Assembly: GCA_937129385.1 (NCBI GenBank)
Contig: CAKZNC010000073.1
Span: forward strand, 1 to 35,333
Direction: 5' to 3'
From: an uncultured Bacteroidota bacterium
Lineage (GTDB): Bacteria > Bacteroidota > Bacteroidia > Bacteroidales > GCA-2748055
DNA length: 35,333 nt
A program made the position numbers and the translations under genes. Below are positions 33,865 to 35,333 of the stretch, in pieces. The notes under the pieces were generated by a model. That model saw nothing but the letters and a program-made list of their open reading frames with translations. It had not been told where the DNA came from and made no database searches. Numbering within the stretch: the stretch's first letter is position 1; the number at the start of each line of letters is the position of its first letter.

Positions 33865-34353
33865 TTAATTTTTAATGATTTTAAAGGCCTTTACCTCCTT
33901 GTTTCCCTGAATTACCTTCACAAAATAGTTTCCAGTAACAAGTTTGCTCATAACAATACTTGTCTTGTTGCCCACGATTTTTTCGTTTAGCAAAAGTTTT
34001 CCATTCATATCATACAGTTGGTATGAAAAATTTGAAATGTCAATCTCCTCAATACTCAGTATAAGTAAATCAGCAGCCGGGTTTGGATAAGCCGAAACAG
34101 TAAGGTTGATACCCTGGGCATCTTCAATTCCATTTATGATCGATATTTCAAAGGGTTGGTGTACACCTTCGGATACTGAACCAGTTGTTCCCATATAGGT
34201 CTGGAACATAACCTGTCCAAAAGAATAACTCACCGAACCTCCGCTGCCAGAAGCATCTCCACCTGTGGCAAAAATGTTTTCTTGTCCGTGTAATCCTGTC
34301 AGTCCGAATCCTAACAGGAGTACGACATTTATTATTAATCGCGTGTGTGGCAT
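33865..34353 (-). CDS. Short T9SS sorting-domain protein, partner of the tail-fibre-like gene
   Basis: A 162-residue exported protein: signal peptide (RLIINVVLLLGFGLTGLHGQ), a 45-residue module with GGDASGSGGSVSYSFGQV and the VHQPFEI ending, then a Por-type sorting domain (about 85-162: VSAYPNPAADLLILSIEE, YQLYDMNGKLL, GNYFVKVIQG). The glycine-rich VSYSFGQ..., GVHQPFEI module recurs in many Bacteroidota proteins encoded beside tail-fibre-like genes, as here, 4 bases upstream. Role unknown; a secretion or surface-anchoring helper for the partner is inference. Its leader has an unusual G7 run. Confidence 0.75.
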   Translation of the reverse strand: MPHTRLIINVVLLLGFGLTGLHGQENIFATGGDASGSGGSVSYSFGQVMFQTYMGTTGSVSEGVHQPFEISIINGIEDAQGINLTVSAYPNPAADLLILSIEEIDISNFSYQLYDMNGKLLLNEKIVGNKTSIVMSKLVTGNYFVKVIQGNKEVKAFKIIKN

Positions 34354-34360
34354 TTTTATA

Positions 34361-34374
34361 CCCCCCCTTTTTTT
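34361..34374 (-). promoter_or_regulatory. A7G7 tract in the ribosome-binding region of the T9SS stub gene
   Basis: On the minus strand, seven A then seven G, followed by TATAAAA and the ATG at 34353. The G-run lies 7 bases before the ATG, where a Shine-Dalgarno would be. Homopolymers of this length can slip, so translation strength could vary between cells. Confidence 0.4.
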
Positions 34375-34456
34375 AGTTGTGATTTTCTATTTTGTTGATC
34401 TGTTTTTGTCTGTGTAACATGTTCGTTAAGAAACCGATCACATATATAAAGACTAA

Positions 34457-34476
34457 AACATCTTAAATTAGATGTT
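34457..34476. repeat. Palindrome, possible operator of the 33865-34353 cassette
   Basis: AACATCT-TAAATT-AGATGTT, perfect 7-bp arms around a 6-base centre, about 105 bases upstream of the T9SS stub ATG. A transcription-factor site is possible; it is not followed by a T-run. Confidence 0.4.
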
Positions 34477-34564
34477 GGTTCAGACAATCAACATAATTAT
34501 GGGAGGTGCTATCTGCTTGAATGGGGTGTAAGAGCTGGTAACGTGGGTAAGGCGGGTAAGCATG

Positions 34565-34612
34565 CTCCTGACGTTTTGGGTGTTTTGTAGTAGAAGTCCA
34601 CTACGTCAGGAG
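34565..34612. repeat. Inverted repeat with nested hairpin
   Basis: CTCCTGACG (34565-34573) and CGTCAGGAG (34604-34612) are perfect 9-bp arms. Inside, GTAGT (34587-34591) and ACTAC (34600-34604) form a second stem overlapping the outer arm by one base. Could be a terminator-like RNA structure or the end of a small mobile unit. Confidence 0.5.
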
Positions 34613-34735
34613 GGGTTGGCGCTGATTTTGCCTCTTTTATAAACTGGTTACAAAAATGAATGTACGAAAAGATTTTCAAATAAGCTCAGGATTTCCTGAA
34701 AAGACTGCTTCAAAGTCTATATAATAAGCCATAAA

Positions 34736-35333
34736 TCAAAGTTTTACAATTTTATCAAATCTACTGTCCATACAGGCACTCAAATCAGTTGTTATAAACT
34801 TCCCATTATAAAATAAACTAAAAATCGTTGCCGGAGTCGGCGAGGCTTGTGCTTTCTCCATCGTATCAAGTTTGATAACTGTTAATGGCAATTTCCTTAT
34901 TGCTGCTGTTTCTTTCAACGAATTCATTACATGATACTCAGAATATGGGCAACGATTTGAATAATAAACCACTAATCCATTTTTGTCGGTGCATTCACCG
35001 GTTTTCACTGAATCATTAAACTCTGGATTCATTGCTTTTGGATTAGTTTTCTTCACAAGTAAACTGAATCCTGAAGATAGCTTTTCACAAGTCTCAAATC
35101 CTTGTTTTAAAAGCCACTTGGTATCACTCATAAAATGAAACTTACGTGTTCCCACGACTGTTACCAATCCGTCTTTACCTTGTGCATTAGCATCTTCAAT
35201 CGCAAGTCTTAACAATTCCTTGCCATATCCTTGACCCTTGTATTGTCCTGAAACCCAAAAGCAATTTATTAACAAATAGTTTGGAGCATTAATAGGAACC
35301 CATCCATTTTCAGCAGGTCCATACTCAATAAAT
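34736..35333 (-). CDS. GNAT acetyltransferase with YoaP-like C-terminal domain, truncated by window edge
   Basis: The frame is open to the right edge, so the N-terminus is missing; 199 codons remain. The GNAT acetyl-CoA-binding motif is VSGQYKGQGYGKELL, followed by LAIEDANAQGKDGLVTVVGT and FMSDTKWLLKQGFE. The C-terminal half (NRCPYSEYHVMNSL, PLTVIKLDTMEKAQASPTPA, FYNGKFITTDL) matches the YoaP-like domain that often follows such acetyltransferases. Substrate unknown. Codons look clearly more AT-rich by eye than those of the genes to the left, which suggests a different history. The window ends before its start and promoter. Confidence 0.8.
   Translation of the reverse strand, partial: FIEYGPAENGWVPINAPNYLLINCFWVSGQYKGQGYGKELLRLAIEDANAQGKDGLVTVVGTRKFHFMSDTKWLLKQGFETCEKLSSGFSLLVKKTNPKAMNPEFNDSVKTGECTDKNGLVVYYSNRCPYSEYHVMNSLKETAAIRKLPLTVIKLDTMEKAQASPTPATIFSLFYNGKFITTDLSACMDSRFDKIVKL

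Larger units (their letters stand above)
34354..34735. other. 382-base gap before the right-edge gene
   Basis: Contains the leader of the T9SS stub gene, a 20-base palindrome (34457-34476) and a long inverted repeat (34565-34612). The block 34500-34625 is GC-richer than its surroundings. No ORF, tRNA or known mobile element was recognised. Confidence 0.45.

Noticed and set aside
34500-34625. Integron attC-like site
   Set aside because: Core sites RYYYAAC and GTTRRRY could not be found in the right order; only an ordinary inverted repeat is present.

Overview
The window looks like chromosomal DNA from a member of the Bacteroidota, probably an environmental anaerobic or facultative Bacteroidales/Marinilabiliales-type organism. 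Three proteins end in Por-type (type IX secretion, T9SS) C-terminal sorting domains. The clearest promoters fit the Bacteroidota consensus TTTG-N19-21-TAnnTTTG. Shine-Dalgarno sites are mostly weak, and an NrfHA nitrite reductase is present. No genus can be assigned from sequence alone.

Layout. (1) 1-4700: a left-truncated GH9 cellulase-type enzyme and a GH78 alpha-L-rhamnosidase, both plus strand, for plant-type polysaccharide breakdown. (2) 5083-9258: a DUF502 membrane protein, a TspO-like protein and an MlaE-MlaF-MlaD (MCE) lipid-transport operon; the MlaD-like subunit carries an exact 41-residue repeat. (3) 9282-12785, minus strand: a hybrid histidine kinase with receiver and Hpt domains, and its NtrC-type sigma-54 activator. 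(4) 13062-18627, plus strand: formate/nitrite-family transporter, tandem UspA protein, Dps, patatin-like lipase, a membrane protein with a TrkA-C domain, and a NarL-partner-type histidine kinase with no intact regulator beside it. (5) 18829-22050: a lipoprotein, then a tight operon of macro-domain protein, nicotinate phosphoribosyltransferase (pncB) and nicotinamidase (pncA), i.e. NAD salvage. (6) 22116-28082, minus strand: two large T9SS cargo proteins, a GH71/99-like hydrolase with duplicated beta-sandwich modules and a CotH-kinase protein. (7) 28329-29268: a DUF2007 protein and a small membrane protein with a damaged or non-canonical start. (8) 29351-31800, minus strand: tRNA-Pro(UGG) with promoter and terminator, then nrfHA with a dyad over its -7 box. 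(9) 32085-34353, minus strand: a two-gene cassette of a tail-fibre-like repeat protein and a short T9SS stub. (10) 34736-35333: an AT-rich GNAT/YoaP-type acetyltransferase cut by the right edge.

How the genes work together. The secreted hydrolases and T9SS proteins suggest a polysaccharide-degrading lifestyle. The FNT transporter, NrfHA, Dps and Usp genes suggest life with changing oxygen and nitrite. The Mla and TspO genes concern the envelope. I found no CRISPR array, transposase, integrase or phage structural module. The less ordinary items are the 41-residue MlaD repeat, the macro-PncB-PncA operon, the tail-fibre/T9SS cassette, the ATG-TAA start at 28672 and the possible response-regulator remnant after the 17278 kinase.
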